A stretch of DNA of 49,000 bases from Pseudomonadota bacterium (GCA_023425645.1 JAFACG010000049.1:1-49000); one strand, 5' to 3'. Positions 16,962-28,013 are shown, numbered from the stretch's first letter. The notes: generated from the letters alone by a model not told the origin. Program-made: numbers and translations.

Positions 16962-19217
16962 ATGGACTGGAAAGCCTGGCGCAGAAAATGGTTGACGGTT
17001 CCTTTGTACCGTCTGGGACGGGATGCCCTGCCACGCTTGTCAGCCACCGAACAGCAGGCCATAGACGCTGGCGACACCTGGTGGGAAGCCGAACTGTTTT
17101 CCGGCCGGCCCGACTGGCAGAAGCTGCTGGCCGTGCCGCCTGCGCGGTTGACGATGCAGGAGCAGGCCTTCCTGGACGGTCCCGTGGCGCAACTGTGCAA
17201 GATGCTGGACGAATGGGACAACCAGTGGGTGCGGGGCGACCTGCCTCCGACGGTCTGGGCCTTTCTGCGCGAACAGGGTTTTTTCGGCATGATCATTTCG
17301 GCCGAATACGGCGGCCTGGGGTTCTCGGCCTATGCGCATTCGGAAGTGGTGCGCCGGATCGCGGTGCGTTCCATCACGGCCGCCGTCACGGTCATGGTGC
17401 CCAATTCCCTGGGGCCGGGCGAGCTGCTGCTGCGGTTCGGCACCGACGAGCAGCGCCGCCATTGGCTGCCGCGCCTGGCAAGCGGCCAGGAGATTCCCTG
17501 CTTCGGTCTGACCAGTCCCGAAGCGGGCTCGGACGCCGCATCCATGGTGGACACGGGCGTGGTCTGCCGGCAGGACGTGGACGGCCGCTCCGTGCTGGGA
17601 ATACGCTTGAACTGGTCCAAGCGCTACATCACCCTGGCCCCGGTCGCCACCGTGCTGGGCCTGGCCTTCAAGCTGCAGGATCCGGAAGGCCTGCTGGGCG
17701 ATGAACCGGAGCCGGGCATCAGCGTGGCGCTGGTCCCCACCGACTTGCCCGGCATCACCATCGGGCGCCGGCATCTGCCGGCCATGCAGGTGTTCCAGAA
17801 CGGTCCCACGCAGGGCAAGGATGTCTTCGTGCCCATCGACGCCCTGATCGGCGGCCCGGCCCAGGCCGGCAAGGGCTGGATCATGCTGATGAGCGCCCTG
17901 GCCGCGGGCCGGGGCATCTCGCTGCCCTCGCTGGCGGCGGCCGCCTGCGTGTTCTCCGCCCACACCAGCGGAGCCTATGCGCGCGTACGCACCCAGTTCG
18001 GCATCCCCATCGGCAAGTTCGAAGGCGTGCAGGAAATGCTGGGGCGCATGGCGGGCAATGCCTACGTGGTGGAGGCGGCGCGTCGCATGACCTGCGCCGG
18101 GCTGGACCAGGGCGTCAAGCCGGCGGTCGTCTCGGCCATCATGAAGCTGCACTGCACCGAGCGCATGCGTGAATCGGTCAACGCGGCCATGGACGTGCAT
18201 GCGGGCAAGGCCGTCATCGACGGTCCGAACAATTACCTCTCCAGCCTGTATCGGGCGCTGCCCGTGGCCATCACGGTGGAAGGCGCCAATATCCTGACCC
18301 GCAGCCTGATCGTCTTCGGCCAGGGGGCGATCCGCTCCCATCCCTGGCTCATGCAGGAGGTCAAGGCCCTGTCCGATCCGGACGAGCAGCAGGGCGAGGA
18401 TGATTTCGACGCCGTCATCTGGCGCCATCTGGCTCACAGCGTGCGCAATGCGCTGCGCGCCACCGGCATGGCCTGGACGGGCGGCCTGATCGGCCGCTGG
18501 CCTCGCCAGGCCGGCGAGATCGCGCCGGTCTATCGGCGCCTGGACCGCTATGTCGCCGCGTTCGCGCTGCTGGCGGAATGTGCGTTGCTGTCGCTGGGAG
18601 GCAGCCTGAAGCGCAAGGAAATGCTGTCCGCCCGCCTGGGCGACATGCTGGCCGAACTGTTCCTGCTGTCCGCCGTGCTCAAGCGCTGGAACGATGAAGG
18701 GCGCCATCATTCCGACCTGCCCCTGGTGCACTGGTGCGCGCGGGACAGCCTGGCGCGCCTGGACAGGCGCATGGACGAGGTTCTGTCCAATCTGCCTTCC
18801 CGCCCGCTGGCGTGGCTTCTGCGAGTGCTGCTGCGGCCATTCGGGCTGGCGGCGCGCCCGCCGTGCGATGAGCTGACCCGCAAGGCGGCCGGGATCCTGC
18901 TGGAATCGTCCAGCTCGCGCGGCCGCCTGGTGGGCGCGGTCTGGGAAGGACATGACACGCCCTCCGTCGCCTTGCTGGAACGCGCCTTCAGCCTGGCGGT
19001 GCAGGCCCAGCCGCTGCTGGACCAGGTGCGCAAGGCCGGCCTGGCCGACTGGCGCATCGCGAGGGACAAGGCCGCCATTACCATCGAGCAGGCCGCCCTG
19101 ATCGAGGCCTATCAGCAGGCGGTGGCCGATGTCATTGCCGTGGATGATTTCCCGGCGGACGCCTTTGCGCGGACCAATGGCAGCGGCGGCGGCCCGGACG
19201 GTTCCCAGCCGGCCTGA
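16962..19217 (+). CDS. fadE: Acyl-CoA dehydrogenase FadE
   Basis: A FAD-dependent acyl-CoA dehydrogenase for the first step of fatty acid beta-oxidation. It has 751 residues, somewhat shorter than E. coli FadE (814) because the N-terminal membrane segment is missing. The N-terminus (LSATEQQAIDAGDTWWEAELF) and the core (FGLTSPEAGSDAASM, QFGIPIGKFEGVQEMLGRMA) match FadE. The likely catalytic Glu is Glu440 in TVEGANILTRSLIVFGQG. The C-terminal DUF1974 domain (about 480-740) is diagnostic. AAGGAG at 16951-16956 precedes ATG 16962. The upstream inverted-repeat element abuts this ribosome binding site and may affect expression. Confidence 0.93.
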   Translation: MDWKAWRRKWLTVPLYRLGRDALPRLSATEQQAIDAGDTWWEAELFSGRPDWQKLLAVPPARLTMQEQAFLDGPVAQLCKMLDEWDNQWVRGDLPPTVWAFLREQGFFGMIISAEYGGLGFSAYAHSEVVRRIAVRSITAAVTVMVPNSLGPGELLLRFGTDEQRRHWLPRLASGQEIPCFGLTSPEAGSDAASMVDTGVVCRQDVDGRSVLGIRLNWSKRYITLAPVATVLGLAFKLQDPEGLLGDEPEPGISVALVPTDLPGITIGRRHLPAMQVFQNGPTQGKDVFVPIDALIGGPAQAGKGWIMLMSALAAGRGISLPSLAAAACVFSAHTSGAYARVRTQFGIPIGKFEGVQEMLGRMAGNAYVVEAARRMTCAGLDQGVKPAVVSAIMKLHCTERMRESVNAAMDVHAGKAVIDGPNNYLSSLYRALPVAITVEGANILTRSLIVFGQGAIRSHPWLMQEVKALSDPDEQQGEDDFDAVIWRHLAHSVRNALRATGMAWTGGLIGRWPRQAGEIAPVYRRLDRYVAAFALLAECALLSLGGSLKRKEMLSARLGDMLAELFLLSAVLKRWNDEGRHHSDLPLVHWCARDSLARLDRRMDEVLSNLPSRPLAWLLRVLLRPFGLAARPPCDELTRKAAGILLESSSSRGRLVGAVWEGHDTPSVALLERAFSLAVQAQPLLDQVRKAGLADWRIARDKAAITIEQAALIEAYQQAVADVIAVDDFPADAFARTNGSGGGPDGSQPA

Positions 19218-19396
19218 CTCTGGTTGTTGCCAATTCTTGCGCTTGAGCTCGAGCGTGCCCCGGCACGCGTGCCAGAGGATGCGTTCCCTTACCAAATTCC
19301 GTTTTCCATGCATGGGAACGTCTTTAAGCTTGGGCTGACAGGCAGGCTTTGGGCGGAGGGCCGCCGGCCTGCGCTGCATTGCGCAAGGAGACTGAC

Positions 19397-19804
19397 ATGC
19401 AGAAAATGATTTTCGTGAATCTGCCGGTGACGGACTTGCCGCGGTCCGTGGCGTTCTACGAAGCCCTGGGTTTTACCAACAACCCGCGCTTCACCGACCA
19501 GAGCGCCGCCTGCATGGTATGGAGCGAGGCCATCAATGTGATGCTGCACACCCACGAGCGGTGGCGCACCTTCACCAACCGTCCCATCCCCGCCGCCGAG
19601 GCCAGCGAGGTGATGCTGGCGCTTTCCTGCGAGAGCCGCGACGCCGTCGATCGCATGAACGAGGCGGCCGCCCGGCATGGAGGAACGGCGGACATCAACC
19701 CCAGGCAGGACCTGGGCTTCATGTACAACCGCAATCTCGCCGATCCGGACGGGCATGTGTGGGAGGCGGCCTGGATGGACCCGGCCGCCATGTCCGGCGG
19801 CTGA
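19397..19804 (+). CDS. VOC-family (glyoxalase/bleomycin-resistance fold) protein
   Basis: A 135-residue single-domain vicinal oxygen chelate protein. Paired beta-alpha-beta-beta-beta units are recognisable (MIFVNLPVTDLPRSVAFYEALGF at the start, ADPDGHVWEAAWMDP at the end). The C-terminal Glu that commonly binds metal is present (HVWEAAW). The N-terminal metal-ligand position is Asn in FVNLPV rather than the usual His, so activity is uncertain. Start ATG 19397 with AAGGAG 6 nt upstream. Relatives are often annotated as lactoylglutathione lyase-like, but the substrate is unknown. It converges on gloA with an 8-nt gap. Confidence 0.85.
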   Translation: MQKMIFVNLPVTDLPRSVAFYEALGFTNNPRFTDQSAACMVWSEAINVMLHTHERWRTFTNRPIPAAEASEVMLALSCESRDAVDRMNEAAARHGGTADINPRQDLGFMYNRNLADPDGHVWEAAWMDPAAMSGG

Positions 19805-19812
19805 GGCGGGAA

Positions 19813-20208
<396 letters not shown>

Positions 20209-20237
20209 GGGTAAAAGCTCCTTGAGTTCAGCCTGCC

Positions 20238-21125
20238 TTACAGCAGGGGCAGGGTGCCCGGGTCATGTTGCCGCAGATGGTTGCGGGCGCGCATGAAGTC
20301 CGGATAAAGCGTCTCGACCAGGGCCCAGAATCGGGGGCCATGGTTCATTTCCTTCAAGTGGGCCACCTCGTGGGCGACCACATAATCGATGACGGACGGC
20401 TCAAAGTGTATCAGCCGCCAGTTCAGCATGATGGTGCCGTCGCTGCTGCATGAGCCCCAGCGCTTGGCCGGGGCCGCCAGGCGCAGTTTCCGGGCCGTCA
20501 GCCCGGCCGCCTGGAGATAGTGCGCCAGGCGTTGTTCAAACCACTGCCGGGCCTGCTGCTGCAGCCAGGCCTGGGTCAGTTCCTGGACGCGGCGCGAGTC
20601 GGCCTGCATGGGCAGGGGCAGGCACAGGCAGTCGCCGGCCTGCGGAGCCAGGGGCGAGCCGCTGAAGCTGATCTGCTGGGCGGTCGGGTCCAGGGCCAGC
20701 CGGATGGAGGCGCCCATGTAGGGCAGGCAGTCGCCGTCCTGCCAGCGCAGCCGGTTCAGGGCCAGCTGTTCGCGTCGTTCGCGGTATTCCTGCAGCTTGC
20801 GCACGACCCAGTCCGTCTTGCGCTGCAGGACCTGCTCGGCCTGGCTCAGCTTGATCCAGGAAGGGATGGAGACGGTCAGGCCGCTGTCGTTGATGGTCAG
20901 GCCCACGGTGCGGCGCCGCGAGCGTTTCAGCTGGTAGCCTATGTCGTGGCCGTCCAGCACGATATGGCGCCACTGCACGCCCGCGGGCAGGGTGTCGGGC
21001 TTGACGGTCAGCGGCGCGGGCGCCCTGGCGGGCAGGGCGGGCTGTTCGGCGGACGGCGCGGGCCGCTGCTCGGGGTGGGGAAAGGCGGTGTCAGGAAACA
21101 GCGCCAGTTGTGGAGGTACCGGCAT
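20238..21125 (-). CDS. YgjP-like zinc metallopeptidase (M48/DUF45 family)
   Basis: A 295-residue protein with a proline/alanine-rich N-terminal tail (about 1-50) and a YgjP/WLM-type metallopeptidase domain. The zinc motif HEVAH is at 252-256, and the third ligand His262 is in [11 protein letters not shown]. The flanking [19 protein letters not shown] is characteristic of DUF45 proteins. The physiological substrate is unknown. The start overlaps the end of plsC by 35 nt, which suggests either translational coupling or a somewhat later start. Confidence 0.88.
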   Translation of the reverse strand: MPVPPQLALFPDTAFPHPEQRPAPSAEQPALPARAPAPLTVKPDTLPAGVQWRHIVLDGHDIGYQLKRSRRRTVGLTINDSGLTVSIPSWIKLSQAEQVLQRKTDWVVRKLQEYRERREQLALNRLRWQDGDCLPYMGASIRLALDPTAQQISFSGSPLAPQAGDCLCLPLPMQADSRRVQELTQAWLQQQARQWFEQRLAHYLQAAGLTARKLRLAAPAKRWGSCSSDGTIMLNWRLIHFEPSVIDYVVAHEVAHLKEMNHGPRFWALVETLYPDFMRARNHLRQHDPGTLPLL

Positions 21126-21840
21126 AGCGTTCGGGGTTCAGGACGCGCATTTCGGTTTCGATCCATTCCTGCACGCGTTGGTTCAATTCTTCGGGCGTGA
21201 GGCCGGCAGGATCGATGGGCGGACCGAAGGAAACCGTGACCAGCCCCGGCGTCTTGACGAAGGCGTTGCGGCGCCAGCACTCGCCGGCGTTGTGGGCCAC
21301 GGGGATGACGGGCGTGCCGGTGCGGCTGGCCAGCAGGGCGCCGCCCATCTTGTAGCGGCCTGTCGTGCCCGGCGCGGTGCGCGTGCCTTCGGGGAACAGC
21401 AGGGGCCAGCGTCCTTCGTCGATGCGCTGCTGGCCTACGCGTATGACCTGTTCGAAGGCGTCGCGGCCTTTGGAGCGGTCGATGGGAATCATGCGCAGCA
21501 GGGCCAGGCCCCAGCCGAAAAAGGGTACGCGATGCAGTTCTTTTTTATAGACGAAGCAGACCTGGCGCGGCATGTGGCCGGGGAAGAACAGGGTCTCCCA
21601 GGCAGACTGGTGCTTAGACAGGATGACGGCCTTGCCGTCGGGCAGGTTCTCCCAGCCTTTGGTCTGCCAGCGTATGCCCAGGATGACGCGCGCGCCCCAC
21701 AGGGCCAGGCGCGGCCAGCCCACGGTCAGACGGTAGCGCCAGTCCAGGGGCAGGGGAGCCCACAGCAGGCAGGCGAAGGCATAGGGGATGACGGTGACCA
21801 GCAGGAAGAGCTGGTAGAGCGTGGCGCGGATGATGCCCAT
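21091..21840 (-). CDS. plsC: 1-acyl-sn-glycerol-3-phosphate acyltransferase PlsC
   Basis: An inner-membrane enzyme that acylates lysophosphatidic acid to phosphatidic acid. It has 249 residues. An N-terminal hydrophobic helix (about 8-30) anchors it. The acyltransferase motif is H77-QSAW-E82 (HX4E rather than the common HX4D), and the substrate-binding FPEGTR is at 149-154. The genes gmhB (upstream) and ygjP (downstream) are tightly packed; this gene starts 1 nt after the gmhB stop. The order glyS-gmhB-plsC is frequent in betaproteobacteria. Confidence 0.93.
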   Translation of the reverse strand: MGIIRATLYQLFLLVTVIPYAFACLLWAPLPLDWRYRLTVGWPRLALWGARVILGIRWQTKGWENLPDGKAVILSKHQSAWETLFFPGHMPRQVCFVYKKELHRVPFFGWGLALLRMIPIDRSKGRDAFEQVIRVGQQRIDEGRWPLLFPEGTRTAPGTTGRYKMGGALLASRTGTPVIPVAHNAGECWRRNAFVKTPGLVTVSFGPPIDPAGLTPEELNQRVQEWIETEMRVLNPERYAGTSTTGAVS

Positions 21841-21841
21841 G

Positions 21842-22381
21842 TCAGGTCTCGCTGAGCCATTTGTCGACGACGGCCGCCAGATCGGCCTCGATCCGGGTGC
21901 CCTCGGGCAGGCCGCCTTTTTCCAGGGTGCGCAGTCCCTTGCCGGTCTGCACCAGCCAGGGCGCGCAGCCCAGCGCGGCGGCGGCCTGCAGGTCGCGCAG
22001 TGAGTCGCCCACGGCGGGCACGTTCTGCAGGCTGATCTCGTAGCGCTGCGCGATGTCGCGGAACATGCCCGATGCCGGCTTGCGGCAGGCGCAGCCGTCG
22101 TCCGGTCCGTGCGGACAGATGAAGATGGCGTCGATCAGGCCGCCGTGCAGCGCCAGTTCGCGGCGCATCTTGGCATGGATGGCGTTGAGCGTGGCCATGC
22201 TGAACAGGCCGCGCGCCAGGCCCGACTGGTTGGTGGCGACGACCACCTTCCAGCCGTTCTCGGTCAGGCGCGCGAGCGCCTCCAGGCTGCCCGGAATGGG
22301 AACCCATTCGTCCGGGCTTTTGATGAAGGCGTCGCTGTCCTGGTTGATGACGCCGTCCCGATCGATGATGGCGAGCTTCAC
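21842..22381 (-). CDS. gmhB: D-glycero-beta-D-manno-heptose 1,7-bisphosphate 7-phosphatase GmhB
   Basis: A HAD-superfamily phosphatase in ADP-heptose synthesis for the LPS inner core. It has 179 residues. The catalytic Asp pair is in IDRDGVIN (Asp7, Asp9), and ATNQSG (49-54) supplies motif II. The structural zinc site Cys89, His91, Cys97, Cys99 (CPHGPDDGCACRKP) is diagnostic of GmhB. The ATG at 22381 shares a base with the end of glyS, so the genes are coupled. Confidence 0.94.
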   Translation of the reverse strand: MKLAIIDRDGVINQDSDAFIKSPDEWVPIPGSLEALARLTENGWKVVVATNQSGLARGLFSMATLNAIHAKMRRELALHGGLIDAIFICPHGPDDGCACRKPASGMFRDIAQRYEISLQNVPAVGDSLRDLQAAAALGCAPWLVQTGKGLRTLEKGGLPEGTRIEADLAAVVDKWLSET

Positions 22382-24513
22382 TATCGAGCCAGCCCCGAAA
22401 TGTCGGCCACCTGGTTCATCAGCTGGTGCAGCTTGCCCAGCAGGGCCAGACGGTTGGCGCGCACGGCCGGGTCGTCAGCCATGACCATGACGTCCTGGAA
22501 GAAGGCGTCCACGGCGCTGCGCGCCTGGGCCAGGGTTGCCAGGGAGGCGTCGAATTCGCCGGCTTCGAACTGCTGCTGCGCCACCGGCTGCAATTGCGCA
22601 ACCAGTTCGGCCAGCTCGCGTTCGGCGGGCTCCACCAGCAGGGCGGGGTCCAGCGCGGCCAGTGCGCCATCGGCCTTCTTGAGCAGGTTGCTGACGCGCT
22701 TGTTCGCGGCGGCCAGGCTGTCGGCCTCGGGGCGCTGCGCAAAGGAGGCGCAGGCCTGGATGCGGGCGTGCACCTGCTCCAGCGGCGGCTGCAGGGCCAG
22801 GACGGCGTCGACCACGTTGCGGTCGTATTCGTTGCCCAACTGGTTGCGGTAGCGCTCGTAGATGAAGGACTGCACGGCCGGCACGGTGTCGGCGGCCAGC
22901 ACGCCGTCCTTGAACAGCGAGGCGGTGTGGTTCAGCAGCGCGCCCAGGTCCAGGCTGCGGTTGTCGAAGTAGCCGCCGCGCTCCAGCTGCTCGTAGGCGC
23001 TGATCAGGCCCAGCGCGGCGCGGCGCAGGGCATAGGGGTCGCGTTCGCCCGTGGGCGCCAGGCCTATGCCCCAGATGCCGACCAGCACCTCGGCGCGCTC
23101 GGCCAGGAACAGCACGGCCTGGGTCAGGGTGCGGGGATGCACGGGCTGGTCCAGGCGGTGGCGGTACTGCTCGCGGATGGCCAGGACCACGTCCTCGGCC
23201 TCGCCGTCGGCCTGGGCATAGTAGGCGCCCATCACGCCCTGCAGTTCGGGGAATTCGCCGACCATGTTGGAATTCAGGTCCGCCTTGGCCAGCAGGGCGG
23301 CGCGCTGGGCGCGGGCCTTGTCCGCGCCCAACTGGTCGGCGATATAGCCGGCGACGGCCTGCAGGCGGTCGGCGCGTTCCAGCTGCGAACCGAGCTTGTT
23401 GTGGTAGACGCTGTTGGCCAGCGTGGCCACGCGCTCGGCCAGGGGCAGCTTGCGGTCGGTCTCGAAGAAGAACTGGGCGTCCGCCAGACGGGGGCGCACC
23501 ACGCGCTGGTTGCCTTCGATGATGTTGACCGGGTTGTCCACGCGCATGTTGCTGACGATCAGGAAGCGATTGGTCAGCGCCTGGGTGGCGGGGTCGAACA
23601 GAGGGAAGTACTTCTGATTCAGACGCATGGTCAGGATCAGGCACTCGGAGGGCACCTTCAGGAATTGCTCGTCGAACTCGCCCACGTAGATGGTCGGGAA
23701 TTCCACCAGGGCGGTGACTTCGTTCAGCAGGGCCTCGACTTCGGGGTCCTGGCCCAGCGTGGCGTTCAGGGCGCGGGCCTGGTTTTCCAGGTCCTGGCGG
23801 ATCTGCTCGCGGCGGGTTTCGAAGGAGGGCACGACCTTGCCTTGCTCCAGCATCTGGGCGGCCCAGGAGTCGGCATCGCGGATGTCGAAGGGGGTATCGC
23901 ACATGAAGCGATGGCCGTGGGTCCGGCGGCCGGCCTGCAGGCCCAACGCGCTGACGGGAACGATGTCCGAGCCCCACAGCGCGACCAGGCCGTGAGCCGG
24001 GCGCACGAAGCGCACGCTGGTGACGCCGTCGGCCAGCTGGTAGCGCATGACCTTGGGGATGGGCAGGTGGCCTATGGCCCAGTCCAGGGCCTGCTGCAGA
24101 CCGTCCTGCAGGGCGGCGCCCGGCGCCACGCCGCGGGCGTAGAGATAGTCCTGCTTGCCGTCGGATTCGCGCACCAGGTCGCCCGCGCCCAGGTGGCCCA
24201 GGCCCTTGGCGTCCAGGCGCTTGGCCAGGGCGGGGGCGATCTGGCCGTCCTCGGTCAGGCCGATGTGGGCGGGCATCAGTTTTTCAGTGTAGGGCTGGTC
24301 GTCGGCCTGCTTGTGCACGGCGCTGAACCAGGCGGCCAGGCGGCGCGGGGTGGCGTAGGCGCGCAGTTCGCAGCCCTCGGCCAGCAGGGCCTGTTCGCCC
24401 AGGATCTTCTGCAGGCCTTCGGCAAAGGCCTGGCCCAGATGGTTCAATGCCTTGGGAGGGAGTTCTTCGGTGAAGAGCTCGACCAGCAAAGGTTGCGTGT
24501 TGGAGGCGCTCAT
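22381..24513 (-). CDS. glyS: Glycine-tRNA ligase beta subunit
   Basis: The beta subunit of the alpha2beta2 bacterial glycyl-tRNA synthetase, which handles tRNA recognition. It has 710 residues, a normal length. The N-terminus ([23 protein letters not shown]) and the conserved internal [19 protein letters not shown] and [14 protein letters not shown] stretches match the family. A DALR-type anticodon-binding region is at the C-terminus. The ATG overlaps the glyQ stop by 4 nt (24510-24513). Confidence 0.97.
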   Translation of the reverse strand: MSASNTQPLLVELFTEELPPKALNHLGQAFAEGLQKILGEQALLAEGCELRAYATPRRLAAWFSAVHKQADDQPYTEKLMPAHIGLTEDGQIAPALAKRLDAKGLGHLGAGDLVRESDGKQDYLYARGVAPGAALQDGLQQALDWAIGHLPIPKVMRYQLADGVTSVRFVRPAHGLVALWGSDIVPVSALGLQAGRRTHGHRFMCDTPFDIRDADSWAAQMLEQGKVVPSFETRREQIRQDLENQARALNATLGQDPEVEALLNEVTALVEFPTIYVGEFDEQFLKVPSECLILTMRLNQKYFPLFDPATQALTNRFLIVSNMRVDNPVNIIEGNQRVVRPRLADAQFFFETDRKLPLAERVATLANSVYHNKLGSQLERADRLQAVAGYIADQLGADKARAQRAALLAKADLNSNMVGEFPELQGVMGAYYAQADGEAEDVVLAIREQYRHRLDQPVHPRTLTQAVLFLAERAEVLVGIWGIGLAPTGERDPYALRRAALGLISAYEQLERGGYFDNRSLDLGALLNHTASLFKDGVLAADTVPAVQSFIYERYRNQLGNEYDRNVVDAVLALQPPLEQVHARIQACASFAQRPEADSLAAANKRVSNLLKKADGALAALDPALLVEPAERELAELVAQLQPVAQQQFEAGEFDASLATLAQARSAVDAFFQDVMVMADDPAVRANRLALLGKLHQLMNQVADISGLAR

Positions 24514-25418
24514 TCGCTGGCCTCCGTGATGTTCTTGGTCAGCATGGGGAAACCTAGGCGTTCGCGGGAATCGTAATAAGCCTGCGCCACGGCGCGCGAC
24601 AGATTGCGGATGCGGCCGATGTAGGCGGCGCGCTCGGTGACGCTGATGGCGCCGCGCGCATCGAGCATGTTGAAGGTATGGGCGGCTTTCAGGGTCTGTT
24701 CGTAGGCGGGCAGGGCCAGCGGCACGTCGATCAGGCGCTTGGCTTCGCCTTCGTGGTCGTTGAAGTGCGCGAACAGCACTTCGGTGCTGGCATGCTCGAA
24801 GTTGTAGGCGGACTGCTCCACTTCGTTCTGGTGGAAGACGTCGCGATAGTAGATGCGCTGGCCGTTGTGGCCTTCGGTCCAGACCAGGTCGTAGACGCTT
24901 TCCACGCCCTGCAGGTACATGGCCAGGCGCTCCAGGCCGTAGGTGATCTCGCCGGTCGTGGGCGTGCAGTCCAGGCCGCCCACCTGCTGGAAGTAGGTGA
25001 ACTGGGTGACTTCCATGCCGTTGAGCCAGACTTCCCAGCCCAGGCCCCAGGCTCCCAGCGTGGGGTTTTCCCAGTCGTCCTCGACGAAGCGGATGTCGTG
25101 CGCCTTGGGATTGATGCCCAGCGCCTCCAGCGAGCCTATGTACAGGTCCAGGATGTTCTCAGGGGCGGGCTTGAGCACCACCTGGAACTGGTAGTAGTGC
25201 TGCAGGCGGTTGGGATTGTCGCCGTAGCGGCCGTCCTTGGGGCGGCGCGAAGGCTGCACATAGGCGGCGCGCCAGGGTTCGGGGCCTATGGCCCGCAGGA
25301 AGGTCGCCGTGTGGGAGGTGCCGGCGCCGACTTCCATGTCGTAGGGCTGAAGCAGCGCGCATCCGTGCTTGTCCCAGTATTGCTGGAGCGTAAGTATGAT
25401 TTGCTGAAAGGTGAGCAT
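24510..25418 (-). CDS. glyQ: Glycine-tRNA ligase alpha subunit
   Basis: The catalytic alpha subunit that activates glycine. It has 302 residues from ATG 25418, giving the canonical start [20 protein letters not shown]. Upstream in-frame starts exist but add non-conserved residues. Class II motifs include [21 protein letters not shown] and the [19 protein letters not shown] stretch. It heads the six-gene unit to gloA. The 228 bases upstream (to the divergent crotonase) are GC-rich with no further gene and should hold both promoters. Confidence 0.96.
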   Translation of the reverse strand: MLTFQQIILTLQQYWDKHGCALLQPYDMEVGAGTSHTATFLRAIGPEPWRAAYVQPSRRPKDGRYGDNPNRLQHYYQFQVVLKPAPENILDLYIGSLEALGINPKAHDIRFVEDDWENPTLGAWGLGWEVWLNGMEVTQFTYFQQVGGLDCTPTTGEITYGLERLAMYLQGVESVYDLVWTEGHNGQRIYYRDVFHQNEVEQSAYNFEHASTEVLFAHFNDHEGEAKRLIDVPLALPAYEQTLKAAHTFNMLDARGAISVTERAAYIGRIRNLSRAVAQAYYDSRERLGFPMLTKNITEASE

Positions 25419-25646
25419 GAGCAAAGGCCAGTAAAGCGAGAAGCCGCAAAATTTTTCCATTTTACCGTGAACTGCGCGCTTGCAGCATAAAAGCACCCGC
25501 CGCCGGCCCGGGCCGCGCCGTCCGGGCCACGGGCGGGGCCTGCCCCGCCTCAGCGGGTAGCACAGTTTTAGACGTATGATATGCGTTTATTCAAACTTCG
25601 CTTATTTGCCGGCTTTATCTGGCCGGCGTCTCAGGAGGCCATATCC

Positions 25647-26414
25647 ATGGGTGAACTCGTCAAGCTCGAACGCATCGGCAAGGTGCTGCTCATCACGCTG
25701 AACCGTCCCGAGGCGCGCAATGCGATCAACCTGGAGACGGCCCAGGAGCTGGCCCAGGCGCTGGACGAGCTGGACGGCAGCCCGGACGTGGCGGTGGGCG
25801 TGCTCACGGGCGCGAACCAGACCTTCTGCGCCGGCATGGACCTGAAGGCCTTCGCCAAGACCGGCCAGCGTCCCTACGTGGGCGAGCGCGGCTTTGCCGG
25901 CATCTGCGAGCGCCCGCCCCGCAAGCCCCTGATCGCGGCCGTGGAGGGCTATTGCCTGGCCGGCGGTTTCGAGATCGCCCTGTCCTGCGACCTGATCGTC
26001 GCCTCGCGCAAGGCTTCGTTCGGCCTGCCCGAGGTCAAGCGCGGCATCGTGCCCGGCTCGGGCGGCATGGTGCGCCTGCCCAGCCGCGTGCCCTATCACG
26101 TGGCCATGGAAATGGTGCTGACCGGCGGCATGTACCCGGCCGAACGCATGGCCGAGCTGGGCCTGGTCAGCCGTCTGGCGGACGAGGGCCAGGCCTGCGG
26201 GCAGGCCCTGGAGCTGGCCGCCCGGATCGCCGCCAACGGTCCGCTGGCCGTGCAGACCGCCAAGCGCATCATTGCCGAATCGCGCGACTGGCGCCAGGCC
26301 GACATGTTCGACCTGCAGCGTCCGCGCATCGCCGCCATCTTCACCTCCGCCGACGCCAAGGAAGGCGCCACCGCCTTCGCCGAGAAGCGCGAGCCTGTCT
26401 GGCAGGGCAAGTAA
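25647..26414 (+). CDS. Enoyl-CoA hydratase/isomerase (crotonase) family protein
   Basis: A 255-residue crotonase-fold enzyme. The oxyanion hole is built from CAGMDLKAF (61-69) and GYCLAGGFEIAL (101-112). Both catalytic glutamates of true hydratases are present by alignment: Glu109 (GGFEIAL) and Glu129 (FGLPEVKRG). It is therefore probably an active enoyl-CoA hydratase, though chain length and pathway cannot be assigned. Start ATG 25647 with CAGGAGG at 25632-25638, 8 nt upstream. The fumarase gene follows after 36 nt and may be cotranscribed. Confidence 0.9.
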   Translation: MGELVKLERIGKVLLITLNRPEARNAINLETAQELAQALDELDGSPDVAVGVLTGANQTFCAGMDLKAFAKTGQRPYVGERGFAGICERPPRKPLIAAVEGYCLAGGFEIALSCDLIVASRKASFGLPEVKRGIVPGSGGMVRLPSRVPYHVAMEMVLTGGMYPAERMAELGLVSRLADEGQACGQALELAARIAANGPLAVQTAKRIIAESRDWRQADMFDLQRPRIAAIFTSADAKEGATAFAEKREPVWQGK

Positions 26415-26450
26415 TTTCCCTTCGTTTCACTCCGTTTTATAGACGCCACC

Positions 26451-27971
26451 ATGACCACGATCAAAGAAGACGATCTGATTCAGTCCATCGCCGACGCGGT
26501 GCAGTTCATCAGCTATTACCATCCCTCCGACTACATCCAGCATCTGGCGCGCGCCTACGAGCGCGAGCAGAACCCGGCCGCCAAGGACGCCATCGCCCAG
26601 ATCCTGACCAATTCGCGCATGTGCGCCGAAGGTCATCGGCCCATCTGCCAGGACACGGGCGTGGTCAATGTGTTCCTGAAGGTGGGCATGGGCGTGCGCT
26701 TCGACACCCAGCGCTCCTTGCAGGAGCTGTGTGACGAAGGGGTGCGCCGCGGCTACCTGAACCCCGACAATCCGCTGCGCGCCTCCATCCTGACGGATCC
26801 CCTGTTCACGCGCAAGAACACGCGCGACAATACGCCCTGTATCGTCAACGTCGAACTGGTCGCAGGCGACCGGGTCGACGTGCAGGTGGCCGCCAAGGGC
26901 GGCGGTTCGGAAAACAAGAGCAAGTTCGTCATGCTGAACCCCAGCGACTCGCTGGTGGACTGGGTGCTGAAGACGGTGCCCACCATGGGCGCCGGCTGGT
27001 GTCCGCCCGGCATGCTGGGCATCGGGGTCGGCGGCACGGCCGAGAAGGCCATGCTGATGGCCAAGGAAGCCCTGATGGAAGACATCGACATGTACGAGCT
27101 GCTGCAGCGCGGCCCGCAGAACAAGCTGGAAGAGCTGCGCATCGAGCTGTACGAGAAGGTCAATGCGCTGGGCATAGGCGCCCAGGGCCTGGGCGGCCTG
27201 ACCACCGTGCTGGACGTGAAGATCAACACCTTCCCCACGCACGCCGCCTCCAAGCCCGTGGCCATGATCCCCAACTGCGCCGCCACGCGTCATGCGCATT
27301 TCACCCTGGACGGCAGCGGCCCTGCCGAACTGACGCCTCCGCCGCTGTCGGCCTGGCCCGACATCCACTGGGCGCCCGACTACAACAAGTCCCGCCAGGT
27401 GGACCTGAACACCCTGACGCCGGCCGAGGTCGCCTCCTGGAAGCCCGGCGAGACCCTGCTGCTGTCCGGCAAGATGCTGACCGGCCGCGACGCCGCTCAC
27501 AAGCGCATCCAGGACATGCTGGAAAAGGGCGAGTCCCTGCCCGTGGACTTCACCAATCGCGTCATCTACTACGTGGGCCCCGTCGATCCCGTGGGCGACG
27601 AGGTCGTGGGTCCTGCGGGCCCGACCACGGCGACCCGCATGGACAAGTTCACCGACATGATGCTGTCCAAGACCGGCCTGATCGCCATGATAGGCAAGGC
27701 CGAGCGCGGCCCGGTCGCCATCGAGTCCATCCGCGCCCACAAGTCGGCCTACCTGATGGCCGTGGGCGGCTCGGCCTATCTGGTGTCCAAGGCCATCCGC
27801 GGCGCCAGGGTCATCGCTTTCGAGGACCTGGGCATGGAAGCGATCTACGAGTTCGACGTCAAGGACATGCCTGTGACGGTGGCCGTGGATTCCGAAGGCG
27901 TGTCGGTGCACAATACCGGCCCGGCCGAATGGCGCAAGCGTATCGCCGAGATCCCGCTGGTCGCGATCTGA
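26451..27971 (+). CDS. fumA: Class I (iron-sulfur) fumarate hydratase
   Basis: This TCA-cycle enzyme hydrates fumarate to L-malate using an oxygen-sensitive 4Fe-4S cluster. It has 506 residues, with the alpha-type catalytic half (about 1-290) and beta-type half (about 330-500) fused. The three cluster cysteines are Cys66 (ICQDTG), Cys184 (AGWCPPG) and Cys276 (IPNCAATRH); their spacing matches E. coli FumA. C-terminal motifs (GPTTATRMDKF, GKAERGP) are conserved. No clear Shine-Dalgarno precedes ATG 26451. A strong terminator follows. Confidence 0.95.
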   Translation: MTTIKEDDLIQSIADAVQFISYYHPSDYIQHLARAYEREQNPAAKDAIAQILTNSRMCAEGHRPICQDTGVVNVFLKVGMGVRFDTQRSLQELCDEGVRRGYLNPDNPLRASILTDPLFTRKNTRDNTPCIVNVELVAGDRVDVQVAAKGGGSENKSKFVMLNPSDSLVDWVLKTVPTMGAGWCPPGMLGIGVGGTAEKAMLMAKEALMEDIDMYELLQRGPQNKLEELRIELYEKVNALGIGAQGLGGLTTVLDVKINTFPTHAASKPVAMIPNCAATRHAHFTLDGSGPAELTPPPLSAWPDIHWAPDYNKSRQVDLNTLTPAEVASWKPGETLLLSGKMLTGRDAAHKRIQDMLEKGESLPVDFTNRVIYYVGPVDPVGDEVVGPAGPTTATRMDKFTDMMLSKTGLIAMIGKAERGPVAIESIRAHKSAYLMAVGGSAYLVSKAIRGARVIAFEDLGMEAIYEFDVKDMPVTVAVDSEGVSVHNTGPAEWRKRIAEIPLVAI

Positions 27972-28013
27972 GTCCAGCTCGGCGGGACGCTCCTCCCGCC
28001 GCATGAAGCATGA

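Noticed and set aside
17040..19379. Long minus-strand open frame opposite fadE
   Set aside because: Rich in His, Gln, Arg and Gly with no family resemblance; an antisense artefact of high GC. The plus strand encodes a complete FadE.
22426..24576. Long plus-strand open frame opposite glyS
   Set aside because: Composition of an antisense shadow; glyS on the other strand is full length with conserved motifs.
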